Source: Allacma fusca
Taxonomy: Eukaryota > Arthropoda > Collembola > Symphypleona > Sminthuridae
Direction: 5' to 3'
Length of the DNA stretch: 64,000 nt
Assembly: GCA_947179485.1 (NCBI GenBank)
Contig: OX359245.1
Coordinates: forward strand, 35,017,067 to 35,081,066
In this document: positions 21,801 through 34,427 of the stretch, one piece after another
How positions within the stretch are numbered: position 1 is the stretch's first letter
How the letters are laid out: every line of letters starts with the position of its first letter
The notes under the pieces: model-generated
The model's input: only the letters and a program-made list of their open reading frames with translations
Database searches by the model: none
Told to the model about the DNA's origin: nothing
Translations under genes and position numbers: made by a program

Positions 21801-23658
21801 CCCTATTTTATGATATTTTTTTCACAGTCCACGTACATATGTAGAATAGCAGTAAATACAGAGGATTTACACGGATTTATAATATTATTGGACACGTCAT
21901 GTAGTACAGTCCTGTACAGACTGATTACATTGTGAGTCCTTTAATAACATTTGAAAAGGAATTGATCCTGTCCATGTCTATATCTGTAGTCATCCTTTGA
22001 TCTGACAGTTGGAGTGACTGAATCAATTGTGCAGCCTTTTGGTTGATCAAGAGGGAAATGGACAGTAGAATTTTATTTTGAATATAGTAGCAAAATGATA
22101 TGGGCAGGTCCTTATAAATGTTGTAGCCAAAATAGTCTCGCGGTTTATGAGACATTAAAGAAGAAATATATACACACAATTGTTGGTACACACAATACAC
22201 AGTATGGGTGGGATTTAGAATTTAATAATGTAAGTAGATAATAAAAAAAGTAAAATACTGGAGTGTATATCTGTTTTTGTGCGTACTGGTAGGTTTTTAG
22301 ATGGTTTTGCTTTTATAATGAGACTAGATCTATAATAGATCCTACTATATATGTACATACATTGGTGGCAACCTCAAATGGATCCATGTATCTATATAAA
22401 GTTCTGCGTATGTACATAATTATTACGTACATCGTGTGCATGTATATATAATGAGGTCTCCAGGCCTTGTTTTTTTTGGGTAAATATTTTGAAATTGTAT
22501 ACATACATAATTAATTATATGTATGGAAATTTGACTACCTGATTCCATATGAACATGGAGCTCAGCCCGGGAATGATGCGGGCTGTTCTCGTTGGAGGAA
22601 GGGAGGTCAAAGTCCATGCCGAAGAAGTTGCAGACGAAGCAGCACCATTCCCACATGCAGCTCTTGAAACCCTGCCGGAGCGGCTGGTGGAGGATGAGGA
22701 GGAGAACGGGATGAGCGGCGGAATGGGCAAAGGCAGCCATTAGCGTTACCTCATATGCGTAAGGAGCAGGGTCTTCCCAGACACCTGTGCCTGCTGCCAA
22801 AGCCCAGAATCATAATGATTATGTATTTGTCTACGTAAATATATGTATCTACGTACATATACATGCATACATTATGTTACATACATATTTATATATTTAT
22901 CTACATATAAGTTACATGTATCTACTTATTCGGGTTCTCTTATTACTTATATCTTCCTATCATAGAGAGTTTTTATTTTCCAATTCCGTATATTATAGAG
23001 GAAAATGCTATGGGAACATTACATTCTTTTTTTTTCCCCTGAGTTTTTCTTTTTTGACTGTAGCTTTTGACTCTATATAATATTTTTTTATTTCATATTT
23101 AAAATATCTACCTATGTATGTATGTATCTATGATATTCCTTTTCCAGAATGTTTTTTTTTATTTCAAGGGTTTAATCTTTTCTGTGTGTATCTATTATTA
23201 TATTTATAGGCGTATGTCTATGTGAAAGTATGTACGTGTTTAAATTTGTTTGGAGTATATATGTATGTACTTACATATATGTACATATTATAGAGAGCCA
23301 AGGAATACTTTCTCTTTGAGTTTCCCCTAGCATTGGGGCTTAGCGTACCTTTATAGTACATTTACATTTTAGTACATCACCTGAATGCTTGTAGTACAGT
23401 ATGTGGAGTATGTTTTCATTTCAGTATGTACATAGTGTGTATTTACATATAATTACATATGCAGAACATTTTTCTCTACGTATATATTTTTTTACACACA
23501 TACACACATACACACATACACACAGACACACATTAGATCAAAAAGGAGCAGGAGATATTTCTTGGGAAAATTTATGCTCCCGTCAGGGAACTAAAATTCT
23601 GGGATGTTCGAAAAGGATGAAACATCATCAATAAATCTTTTTTCCTCTGGCTCTTTTG

Positions 23659-23706
<48 letters not shown>

Positions 23707-26700
23707 TTCTCTGGCTTTCTCTGGCTGTGTGTACTTATGGATGTATAATGTGAGCTCAAATTATGTACCCTTCCCCTTCACACCTGCTCAATTGACTGAT
23801 ATAAATGGCTCAGTTTTTCTTATGACTGCATGAGTGAGCTTCAAATTATTGAGTGTACATTACATATGTATGTATATAGTATCTATATGTATGTAATTTG
23901 GTATATGTGTATTTTTTTTAAATATTCAAGGTTCAATTCCTTTGGATATACGAATTTACTAGTCTAATTGCTCCGTTTTTTCCCTTGGCTAGATGGATAT
24001 TTTGTAGTAGATCAACTTCATGGGAGCTCCGTTTAGAAATATGTATGCACTTCCTTTCTCAGTGGGGATTGAGAGTCAATATTTTTTACGTAACTTTGAT
24101 CCCTGTTTTTTTTTAATATAAGAGAAGATACCTTGTCGGTGTTCCAATAGTAGATACTTAACGTACTGTGAACATAAGTATTTAGTAGGAATCTGGCTGA
24201 CTTATATATATCCAATTCCAAGAGAATTTTGAGGGATTTCTTTTCTAAAGCTTTGCGACAGGCCTAGTCACTCTTTCCTTAGGATTTTGTTCGTGAAATG
24301 TTTGAGTAAAATTTGTAATATTTTGTCTGAGGATTTGGGATTCTCAGGATTTTACAATAGTATCTGCATACATTTAGATATAAAGATTCCTTGGGAGTGA
24401 GATTTTTACAAGGATGTTATTATTATATGTATCTACATATCCAGATAATGTTTTACTGAGATATGTGTATCCCTTCTATTGATGATATTTTTTGGAAGTT
24501 TATAAAAGCATGTCTCCCTAATGGGAAAAAATGCATCTATGGCCTTGTTGGAAGTTAAAGTTAAAATATATATATAAAAAAAGTAAATTTCCCCATGTCT
24601 TTGGAATATCTACACATCAATCTCAAATCCGAGGAGGTAGAGGAGTCTCGACAGTTTGGAGGAGAATTTAATGGATCCCAAAGCGTCGAGATGGATTTCT
24701 TTCTGAATTTTAGTCAAAAATACTGGGGCTCTTTGGATTAACTGTACACATACATAAGAGAGACACTGAAGGATAGGGGGAAAGTTTTGTGACTACATTT
24801 TGTTTTGTAAACTTGTCGTCTGTTGAACTGTGTGTCGTGTCGGGACATCTAAGGTTTTGTATTTATCTATACATGAATTATTATTGTTATTATTACTATT
24901 ATTATTATTATTATTATTTTGAAATTCAGTCCTTACTAAGGGATTGCAAATGCTCCCGGACTAGACTGAGTCATGAGAGTCACCTGCTCAGGTATAGAAA
25001 TTATAATGGGGGGATTATTGTGAAAACATTTGAGCTGACGTCATCCCTGGGGATAGCATTAGAGTATTACAAATGATGATGATGTTGTTGGAGGCTCCAG
25101 GCTTTTCTACTATATTTGTTTGAATCTCTGATTGTGAGTAAGTCGTTCCCTGTGTATCTCGCTCTTTGCTCTCTCGGCTCTCCCTCTCTCTCTCTCTCTC
25201 TCTTTCCCCCCCTCTCTCTCTCTCTCTGTGGCAGAAATAAAAATGAGGAAATGTCGAATCCTGAAAGGATTTCCCAGGTAGACATTATAATGACTCTGTA
25301 TATGATCTGGTGGTATGAGGACTTGAGGTCGTTAGACATTAGACGACCCCGTTGGATCCTATCTGTACGTATGTATGTGGGGTATAATTATTATGTATAT
25401 TTATATATGCGGAGCTATGCACAGTAGTACATGGAGGGGATATGTAACCAACGTGTTAAAGGAGTGGGGGGAAATATTATTGCCATTGTTACAACCCTGG
25501 GACGTGCTCCTTTTACGGCCTGCTAAACGTCAACGTGTGCTCAGATTATAGTATAATGGGCTGGGGTTCTCTTTCTCTCTTTCTCTTTCTCTGTATATAT
25601 GACCGAAACGGAAGCTAATGCTAATGGCTATGGGGACTAATGCTCCTCTCACGTCTATCCTATTCTATCGTACCCTATCCTGCTGGAACAACGGCTGGAG
25701 CTATTCCTCCCTCCCTAGATATGTATCTCCAGCTTGGGGAGTACGGAGTCGAATTTAGAGTCAGAGACAGTCGTTGGAGTTTACGTCCAAGATGTGTCCG
25801 TGTAATATAATTCATTTTAGTGGAGCCTACACTTATATGTATATATACATATATGTGTAGAGAGCTGAAGCTTATCCCTAGTAAATTTCTAACTCTTGTT
25901 TTATTACTTAATTCTTGTGTTTGGGTAGTTTTGTGTATGTGTATGTGTCTGCACAGTCGAGCCTATGAAGAGATAAAGGGCGAGTCATAATATTATTATT
26001 ATTATTAATATTAGTATAGGAACATGTCATAATTCATAGTGAAGGAGATACATGTACATAGGTATATATATGTATGTAGAGAGGGGTAGGTCCTATACTG
26101 TAGGGATCTCTGTGTAAAGAGAAGATTAATCGGATACGAGATAATTTGTTAGCATGGATGGATACTGAGTGAGAGAGAATTTGTGGTTGTGGGAGGAAGA
26201 AGCTGCGGGAAGATGGGGACCAGGGATTTAATACTACTTACCCACGGGAGCCACAAGGGCACATATGTAAAGGGGGACCCAGCAGAGGAGATTGGCCACG
26301 GCCAAGGTCCCAAGTGTCCGGATATGACACCGGCCGTTCCTTTGGGCCTGCCTTAGAAATGCATCCAGCTCACTGGCATTCCCGGTGGGGTGGTGGTAGT
26401 TGGAATGGGATTGAGCATGATGGGAATGTTGGACTACTTGTTGTTGTTGTTGTTGTTGTTGCTGTTGTTGTTGTTGAGAGTGGGGCTGGACCACTTGGTG
26501 GACAGCATTGAGGGAGCGGCTACTCCCGTGATGAAGTTGGGTAGTTGAAGAACTTGGATTGTTGATGGAGGCGGAGACAGCCGAGGTATGAGCATAGCCT
26601 GGACCTTGAATCCCAGTCATCCCAGCGAGGCCTGCTCCGGCTGCGGCAAGCAGACCTAGTCTGGCACGTGCTATATTTTAAATTAAATTTTTTATAAGTT

Positions 26701-27430
26701 TTTCGTTTGTTTAAATGCCAAGAAGATATGTCTAGATATTTTTGTCTATATGTATCTATATGGGGAAATTTTGTAGGGAGGATTCCAAGAAATTATTCGA
26801 GAGACTCTAGTGAGGAGGGATATTTCAGGCGGAGGAGGAAATAAATATCTCGTGTATACTCATTGTCTGGGTGCGTTGTACTAAAAGGAAAAAAAAGTCA
26901 AAATTCTGAGATTTACGAAAGTATGTAGGGAAGGAAGAGATGAAGGAAGAGGAGGAGGAGGATTAGGAGGAGGAGGGGGCAAGAGGAGGAAATGTCCCAT
27001 CATATATATGTAGATCCGTAGATAGATAGATATTATTATGCTGTAGGAGAAATAAAAAACAAATCTTACGAACCCAAATCTTTCTTAAGTTTACGGAGAT
27101 GAGCAGCAGCCAAGCCAACGCATAGGAGATTGACTGCAGCCCAGAGGGCATTGAGTATAACATGCCGGGCTGGGCCTCGTACTAAGGGACAGGAAGGGGT
27201 CCGTGGTAGTGCATCCGCTTGAGCCGCCAAAGCCCCGCTCAAGAATGTCGGCCCAAGATTGATGGTCAGGGCTGCAAACCAAACCATGAAAGTCCCAAAT
27301 AGTACACATTGAGGAGAGTCGGGCATGGCTGTCGTCTCTGCTAGTAGATTTGCATCTTCTTCGTAGTAATCCTTGAAAATAGAATATAAACATTTATGTA
27401 TAATTATATGTATGTTTTGTGTATGTATGT

Positions 27431-27477
<47 letters not shown>

Positions 27478-27680
27478 GATAAGTATAAAGAGATCAAGTA
27501 GAATCTACATTGTACATTGGTATATCTGTACATACATATATGTACATATATGTATATAGGTATAGCCACATTAAGAAATGTCAGCTCAAATTGGTATTTT
27601 ATCATTCCCCTTGTCACAAGGTCTATCATCAAGCGGAATTTCCTCCATCCTTTGCATATATAGTAATGTATTACCTAATC

Positions 27681-27716
<36 letters not shown>

Positions 27717-29411
27717 GTGGGGAAAGCTGTGGAAACAAGTTTCCTCCTTTTTTTCCGGGGATTGTGATCAAAAATTGTGGGACCCATTCAAATGTAAATA
27801 ATCAAGTTTTTAGATCCAGATTGTATTAGCCCGCATCTATGCATGCATGCATGCTTGCAGTTTTCCTTTTTAAAAGGGAAAGTCCGGGGAAAAGTTTTCC
27901 GGAAAGTTTCCCAACTCTCTCTCACATTTGATAAGGTAAAGGAAAGTTGACGTTGAGGAGGGGATCTTTGTGTGGAGAGATTTAGATTTTCCTTTTAAAA
28001 ACCCTCATCTTTTTTAAAAATCGATGAATTTGAGGGAAAGAGAGTTGAAGAAAGGCGACAGTAGTAGTAGTAGTAGTAATCCCTTTATATGTATAGGTAT
28101 ATATTATATATAACTTTTTATTATTATTATTAATGGAGACCTGGATATAGAGGCTCGAAGAGAGAAAACATTAAAATTCTTTGGGAAATCCCTTGAGTTG
28201 AAAGTTGGAGAAAGTAGGGATATTTAAGTATCTCATAGATTTTTACACTATTCTTTGGAGATTTCAAGGGGAAAACATGGAATCTTTCTTAGAGGGAGTC
28301 CTGGTGAAAGTTGGGGAAAGCAAGGGTATTTAACCGTCTCAAAAACATTCCACTATTTTTACTGGAGAGTTTTTGTTTTTTTTAGGGGAAAACAATGAAA
28401 TTCTGACTTGGAGACACAGTGTCGGGGTGAAAGTTGGAGGTATTTAAACTTTTTAAAAAACAATTGTCATCACACTATAAAAATATATGTCTTATGGTAA
28501 TTTACAAGTGCAACGACTCTGAAGAAATTCTTTAGAGACTTCTGGTTACAGAGTTGGTAAAAGCAGGGAGTTTGAATCATGCCCTAGCCCTACACACTCT
28601 TTTGAGGAATTCCATTCAAAATGGGGATTTAGTCTGTAAAACCTTGTAATATCCGAGAGATTTCAAAGGGAAAGCCGAGCCTTTGATTCATTTAGAACAC
28701 TTGTGAACATTGAAGACAATGGGCCCATAAAATGTTTCCTTTCTCTGACTCTATGCTGTCCCTGTATATGGAGAATTACTCTTTAAAAATCCTCCTGACT
28801 CCTGATTGCATTGGTGGATAAAGAGGGTGTTAGGAGAGAAGGAGCTATATATGTATGTATAGGTACATATATACATACTATGGATAATGGTATGCCCCAA
28901 GGAGAAGAAAATTAAGAATTTTTGCAACTCCATTCCATCTACATCTGTGTAATCCTTGCACTATATAATTACATATTTTTCTCTCTGTTTTGTATAAAAA
29001 AAAAATGACAACAACTTTTCATCGTGCGCTTCCGCTCTAATTTTTTTTGTTGCTATTTCTCATAATATTATCTTCGAACTCGTTGTTGCTGTTCCTGTTC
29101 CTGCCGCTGTTTTTGTAGCTGTTGTTGGTATTATTGTTGTTGTTGGCAGAGAGTGGGGAATCATTGTTTTACAAGTGGACGTACATATGTATGTACATCC
29201 TCTATGCACAACAATGTGTCTGACAGAAAGGGAATAATGGTTTATGTCTGCCCTTGTATGCTATGTTAGCCTTACATATGAGATAAAATCTTGAAGACAA
29301 GAGTGAACAAGGAGATCAATATGAATATTTAATGTTGGTTATATGCTTGAGGGGAAGGCATTTGTTTTGAGAGGAGATGATAATATCTCGAGAAGGAGAA
29401 GAGAGTGGGGA

Positions 29412-29447
<36 letters not shown>

Positions 29448-29907
29448 GAGAGCGAGAGTGAGAGAGCAAGGAGTCAAAAAATTGATATAGGTAGATACTT
29501 ATATGCAATCCTCTATATAAAGGAATAGGGAAGGGAAGAATCTTAGAATGTCTGACAGAGAGACCCAGAGAATTCTTAAGGAATTCAAAGTATTCTCTAA
29601 GGCAAATTACTTTTGTATGAGGAGTGGGTAAGAAGTCATCTTTCTCTCTCTCCCTCTTCATATTCTTCCCCTTTCTCTTCCATTCTGCCATTGTCAGTGT
29701 TACAGTCATCTTAAACGTGAAGAGGAAATTGCTGGATTATTTCCTCAGTACTAGTCAGTATAGTATCTCTCTATTCTTGGGATATTTCTGTAGGGGGATA
29801 CGTATGGACGTATCTATTTGTACGTATGTATGTGTGTGTATGTGTGTGACGGATATAATTATATATTCATATCCGTCTACTACACAATTCCTATGTATGT
29901 ATTGTTC

Positions 29908-29948
<41 letters not shown>

Positions 29949-32900
29949 TATATCATTTTTGTAGCTATTCTAGAGAGATAAAGATACATACGTACGTGTG
30001 TGCTTTTTAAGTAGAACATGTTCCGGAGTTTTTTTCTCTCTCTCTCTTTCTCTCTTGTGTCGTGGTGAAAGTTAAACTTAATCCTGTGCTTTAACATTAG
30101 TGTATCTCTATTTGATCTTGAGCAGAAACTTCCCACTCGAGCGCTTATTTAACATGGGAAATATTTTCATGGGGGGATGGAACACAATTTATAATGTGCA
30201 CGTGCACATGGCACATACATAGTAGTTGGACCTATATACAAAGTTGTATTTATATTTTCCTATATTTAACCCTACACTGACTCTAAATAAAAGTTTATTT
30301 TTGTCCCTGTACATTTATTATAAAGGTATGTATACTGGGTACATATGTATGTACGTATGTATGTAGTCATATGTATGTATGGATTTTTTGCTGTTGTAAG
30401 TATGCGCTCTCCCGAAGGCACGCTGGTTCCTTGAAAGAGCACTTTAGGGACTGGGAGGAGGGGAGTGCATGGATAATTGATATTATTTCCTTTGGGCTTT
30501 CCCCTAGGGCAATACACCCAACAAACATTATATAAACATATATATTTTAGATATATATATATAAGGAACGTAGGATTTTTTCACTGATATATTTGTAACT
30601 ACTTTCTCCAAATTTGTCTGTTGTTGTTGTTGTTGTTGTAACTTTACAGAAGGGATTTTTGTGTGTGTGTGTGTGTATGTGTAGCATTTTTGGTTTTATG
30701 TATGTTTATATATGTACATAATATTTTATACACCCGCCTGGTTTGAGATACTTTGGATATTTTTCTTGTACTTGTTGTTTTTTTTTAAAGTTTGTTTATA
30801 TGTACTCATAACTTTCACTGACGCATTCCGCACATCCCTATTCCCCCATGACTTTCACCGGAGCACGTCCCTCCTCCTCCTCCTGCTGTTCTGAGTAAAT
30901 GACTCGGGCTGAGATATACGTAGATGATATGTAAGTATGTATGTACATATATGGCTATTTTTATACAGTAAATATTTATATTAGGGCTGAGTTTGAAATG
31001 AGGTTGTGTATATATAATTATTTATTATGGAGAAAGTAAATTGAAAGTTTTTCTTACCGAGTAGTAGGAAGCATAGTCCCCTTTGGGATAGAGGGGTGAC
31101 GCATAATGATGGTTACTCTGTGATCGGACGTAGCCTGTTAGAATGGAAGACACACACAAGCATGGTTGAGGACAAGTCATAACCTTCACCTGCATCTGTG
31201 TGTGTGTAAACACACACACACACACACACACATACACACGCACTATATTCCACAGGGACCTACATTGGAAGCTCACTCACTCACTCACTCCCTGACTCAC
31301 ATTCCTTGCACTCCTAGTAGGAAGGAAAAAAGGAAAGGAGGGATGGAGAGGAGAGAGAAAACTGAGGGCGGCTTTCTCCCTATCTCTCTCTCTCTCTCTC
31401 TCTCTGCTCCACAGAAGGCTTTCCGCTTGATATGAGCGTGTTTTATTTTATGACCCTGATAATTTATAAGGTCTGGAAAAAGGAAAGCGTGTACATTTTG
31501 GTACTTTATTTATTTTGGGTGGGTATAGGTGAAAGTATTATTATTATTATTATTATTATTTGTAGGAGGTATACGGATGAGAGGGGAGGGAGGGAGGATG
31601 TGTAGAAAGTACGATATTTTAAGGAGCCAGATTTGGGGAAATTATTTATTATATTAGTCCTGAGTTGGAGAAAGGCTGAGGATGGAGAAAGTAATAATAA
31701 TTATAGGTGTATTATTATTTGAGCTGGATAAAATTTGTAATTTAAATTGATTGTACAGTTTTATAATTTTGTATTATTTTATGAGAAGGGAATTTGTTTG
31801 AGTTTGTAAAAGAACCTGCGGATTGTAGCAATGAGGGCACGAGGACAGGTGGTGGCAGTAATGGAGCATCACTTAGGGAGGCTGTGAGTAAATTTAAGCT
31901 GGTCACAGTGGCCAGGAGTAAAAATGCGGTGTCCACCAGGGAGCAGCGGGTGACGGGATGACATTTGAGAACACTTAGGGCGAGGGGGATGAGGAGGGCG
32001 GCCCGGGCTCCGTCCACAAACGTCCCGTGTAGTAGGAGTCCAGAAGACCACCTGTGTGTGTGTCCCACAAAGAGTGTACAAAAAACTTTTAGAATCATTC
32101 CAATTAAATATCAGAGTTGTAAAAATAATACCATTGATGTAATCTGAAAGGGAAATCCCTACTCTTGAAAAACATGATCCTGCAGTAACTCTTGCTATTT
32201 TTGTATTAAAAAAAAATACTTTCCCCCTTAACGAGTAGTATTTGTAGTTCCTGGCTAGATTTTGTATACAGATGGTTTGAATGTAACTCTCTCTCTATCT
32301 ATTTGTATCTATCTATGTATACCTGACCTAATTATCCTTGAGGAGGAAATTTGTAATTTAGCACTTGACAAGAGTGGATTTTTTTTAATGGAAACAAATG
32401 TGCCTTCCCCCCTGTCCATACATATTATTTTCTCGTTATAAGTTGAAAGAGTAGATGTTTGTAGGAAGGGGGAAAAGTTTTGGGACAAGGAAAAATAATG
32501 ATGTGTTCCTTGAGTATCTGAAATGGTTGTTTAGAGAAGCGCTCTCTCTCTCTCTCTCTGCAGTACACACACACGGTTCATTAAGGTAACGATTAGCCAT
32601 ATAATTTACACTCTCCATTTATTTCCCTCAACATGGATTTTCTCCTGATAACTTTCTCCTCTCTCATATCTCATGTGCCTACTTGAGAGGGATATTAGGG
32701 ATGTAGCTCTGTATAGATTATATACGTGTGTGTATATATATACAATGATCTTCCTCTTGTGTTTTTAACTGCTATTTTAGAAGACTTGATGGGCCATGAG
32801 ATGGAGAGAGGGAAAGGGAGGGGGGGAAGAGGGAGAGAGAGAGAGAGATGGAGACATACTAGAGAAGAAAGATAGACTTGTTTTCCTATCTCTTGTCAAG

Positions 32901-32989
32901 GATCAGCTCTGGAAGTACCCCACGTTGGGCAATTAATTCCTCCGTGGAAAAACATATCCTTTTAGACTGGCTTTCTCTTTCCCTCTCTG

Positions 32990-33050
<61 letters not shown>

Positions 33051-33594
33051 GTCTTTACATATCTCTCTCAAGTGCGTGGAGAGAAAGTGGATTTATTATG
33101 GAGAAAGTTGTTATTGTAAATTTGTTTGGTGTATAATGCCCGTTAAATTCCTGCCTGGTTTTAGCTGATTGCGAGTAGCGTGTGTCTCGTCTGCCCGTTT
33201 ATATTTGACTATTATTGGGATCCCATATATTTGAGGATGAGCACGTGCTTATTTTTGGACGTACCTATGTACATGTACATACATACGTATGTAAGTATGC
33301 ATGCACGTATGTACATATGTATGTATGTTGATGACCCTATCTGGTGTATAAGGGTAGGGAGGGGAGAAGAAAAGTAAGGGTTTAGTGACATAAATTTTAC
33401 CTCCGCAAGGAACGTCGGGCCATGATAAGAGCAGCGAGGAAAGCATTTGCCCCTACACCAATACTTGCTAGGCTAAGGAGAACGGCTCCGTGGTTGCTGG
33501 CATTAGGATGACATTCAAAGGCTCGGGAGTAGTTTGTGAAATTTGTTGTGGGGATGAGGGGTCCCCGGATGCTGATTCCTCCTTGCATTGCCAT
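16807..33594 (-). CDS. Orphan class A (rhodopsin-like) G-protein-coupled receptor, 8 exons, 583 aa predicted
   Basis: Exons on the minus strand, 5' to 3': 33594-33401, 32051-31816, 31134-31058, 27371-27070, 26660-26242, 22793-22539, 21613-21393, 16854-16807. They total 1752 bp: 583 codons plus TGA, with every junction in phase. The N-terminus has three N-glycosylation sites (Asn18, 21, 31). TM1 is about 36-58; TM2 68-93 with Asp78 (2.50); TM3 101-124 starting at Cys101 (3.25); TM4 190-214 with Trp200 (4.50) and Pro210 (4.60); Cys230 sits in extracellular loop 2; TM5 about 239-260; TM6 has CWVP at 396-399; TM7 is 421-444. The DRY position reads Ser-Asp-Ala (125-127) and NPxxY reads HPVLL (437-441). 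Loop 3 holds 13 consecutive Gln. The tail is rich in Cys, then Ser and His. I do not recognise a ligand class; the subfamily is unassigned. A 5' UTR exon could lie upstream. Confidence 0.82.
16855..21392. other. GPCR intron 7, no other gene seen
   Basis: AT-rich with many TATG/CATA runs, a TAC triplet run near 17275-17300, ATT runs near 17440-17466, CT and GA runs (18769-18799, 19160-19188, 21286-21332) and GGTTGGGTT/GGTTAGGTT tracts near 20893-20940. Open frames here are low complexity. Confidence 0.55.
21393..21613 (-). other. GPCR exon 7: Ser/His/Pro-rich cytoplasmic tail
   Basis: The acceptor is TTTATTATTCAAG. It encodes a tail with HHSTHHPGSHHGSHSR, LKRSSSLKSNRD and LPPPPPPATSAAFRKQ. 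It ends CAG/GTAGCC. If this donor is not used, the frame runs eight more codons (VASLPTQL) to a TGA. Confidence 0.75.
21614..26241. other. GPCR introns 6 and 5, no other gene seen
   Basis: Intron 6 (21614-22538) and intron 5 (22794-26241) contain simple repeats, including a CT run at 23661-23703, a TTA run near 24892-24916, and a CT/CCTCT run at 25180-25230. No coding segment is supported. Confidence 0.5.
22539..22793 (-). other. GPCR exon 6: TM7 and helix 8
   Basis: Three in-phase acceptors (AG ending at 22794, 22791 and 22785) precede VWEDPAPYAYEVTLMAAFAH. TM7 carries HPVLL in place of NPxxY, then LHQPLRQGFKSCMWEWCC, a helix-8-like segment with several Cys that could be palmitoylated. The donor is TCAG/GTAGTC. 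Confidence 0.8.
26242..26660 (-). other. GPCR exon 5: third intracellular loop with poly-Gln, TM6
   Basis: Phase with exon 4 fixes the acceptor at GTGCCAG (26661); an alternative at 26671 is out of phase. It encodes a long loop (about 271-382) with a GLLAAAGAGLAG stretch, a Ser/His-rich part and 13 Gln, followed by TLGTLAVANLLCWVPLYIC. The donor is GTGG/GTAAGT. Confidence 0.85.
26423..26476. repeat. GTT/GTC (CAA/CAG) triplet repeat coding poly-Gln
   Basis: A trinucleotide run inside GPCR exon 5, read as Gln on the minus strand, 13 residues without interruption. It is probably length-variable between individuals. Confidence 0.85.
27070..27371 (-). other. GPCR exon 4: TM4, extracellular loop 2, TM5
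   Basis: The acceptor is TATTCTATTTTCAAG; the donor is GGTTC/GTAAGA. TM4 contains MVWFAALTINLGP with the class A Trp and Pro ten residues apart. Loop 2 has Cys230, the expected disulfide partner of Cys101. TM5 ends in basic HLRKLKKDL. Confidence 0.85.
27372..31057. other. GPCR intron 3, no other gene seen
   Basis: Contains GT runs (27432-27471 and 27682-27714), a GA run (29418-29448), a TAG triplet run (29908-29948) and poly-T. All longer open frames across these runs are repeat artefacts. Confidence 0.5.
29908..29948. repeat. (TAG)n trinucleotide repeat
   Basis: About 13 uninterrupted TAG units in GPCR intron 3. Confidence 0.9.
31058..31134 (-). other. GPCR exon 3: second intracellular loop
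   Basis: A 77-bp exon with a strong acceptor (CTTCCATTCTAACAG, including a CTAAC branch-like motif) and a donor TCG/GTAAGA. It encodes GYVRSQSNHHYASPLYPKGD and then YASYYS. Skipping it would break the frame between exons 2 and 4. Confidence 0.65.
31816..32051 (-). other. GPCR exon 2: TM2 and TM3
   Basis: The acceptor follows CACACACAG; AG+G restores Arg, then WSSGLLLHGTFVDGARAAL. Two donors give the same phase: GCAG/GTTCTT at 31816, used here, or CTAA/GTGATG at 31873, which would remove 19 residues after TM3. Neither is a strong consensus, so this is the least certain boundary of the gene. Confidence 0.7.
32991..33048. repeat. (CT)n array
   Basis: Uninterrupted CT dinucleotides over about 58 bp in GPCR intron 1. 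Confidence 0.95.
33401..33594 (-). other. GPCR exon 1: N-terminus and TM1
   Basis: Start ATG at 33594 in good context (AAACATGG), with a second Met at codon 3. The open frame continues a little upstream, so the start is the first Met after a stop. It encodes three Asn-x-Ser/Thr sites and a TM1 with Asn50 near the 1.50 position. It ends CGGAG/GTAAAA in phase 2. Confidence 0.8.
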
Positions 33595-33884
33595 GTTTAT
33601 AGAAAGAGAGTGTCGTCTTTGACTGGGGCTAATTTTCTGGAGGGAATGTTCTGTGTATCTATTTTTTTGTTGTTGTTGGTAATATTAATTATTTATTTAT
33701 TGTATCACTTGAATATTTTATTTCGATAGGTGGGTCTTTTTTTTCTTGAGTATTTGTTTAAATAATTATATTTTTTTAGAATCAATCTGTGAAATCTTTT
33801 TTGAGCCGTTAGGATTATTATTATTGCTTCCACTTTTGACGTTCCCAATTTTTTTTACTCCGAATTTCCAACAGGTACTGTGAC

Positions 33885-33983
33885 TGCTTTCACCAGACTT
33901 TCACTTGTGCTTTCACCAGACTTTCACTTGTGCTTTCACCAGACTTTCACTTGTGCTTTCACCACTTTCACTTTGCTTTCACC
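33885..33983. repeat. 23-bp tandem repeat with ACTTTCAC core
   Basis: About four copies of a 23-bp unit, TGCTTTCACCAGACTTTCAC plus TTG, the last copy shortened. It lies about 300 bp upstream of the receptor start codon. Confidence 0.9.
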
Positions 33984-34427
33984 AGTTGTTCTGGCATCAT
34001 CTGCCTGACTTGTATTTATTTCAGAACTATAATTATTTGAGAATTCCAAGTACAATATTTACAAGTTGAGATGTTCACTCAAGGAATGTTTAGGTTGGGT
34101 TAGGTTTAGAACACTGGCATAGTTTAATTCCGTTTTGTATATGTAGTTTAGTGGTTATGGGGTTTGTGTACGTATAGTGTTAGTACCTGGCTAGGATGCT
34201 ATTAGCACTTTCACACATTCACATCTAGAATAATGATGTGCTGTCCTTTCTCCGTCGGCAGTGTCTTCGGATTTGATTGGGAGATTTGGAGGAAATGGGA
34301 GGACAGGGGACGTGATGTCTTGACATTGTAATTTTATTTGAAACTTCACCAGGAAGCTACCACTTGTGTTTTCTTCCCCTTGACTCTCACTTGACGCTCA
34401 CTTCACTCACTCCTGTCTCACGTATGC

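Noticed and set aside
22423..32098. Reading the minus-strand membrane protein as the multi-pass protein Tincar
   Set aside because: The CWxP in TM6, the Trp/Pro pair in TM4, Asp in TM2 and the paired Cys fit a seven-transmembrane class A receptor better.
33885..33983. Regular repeats suggesting a CRISPR array
   Set aside because: Head-to-tail units with no spacers in a eukaryotic intergenic region; a plain tandem repeat.
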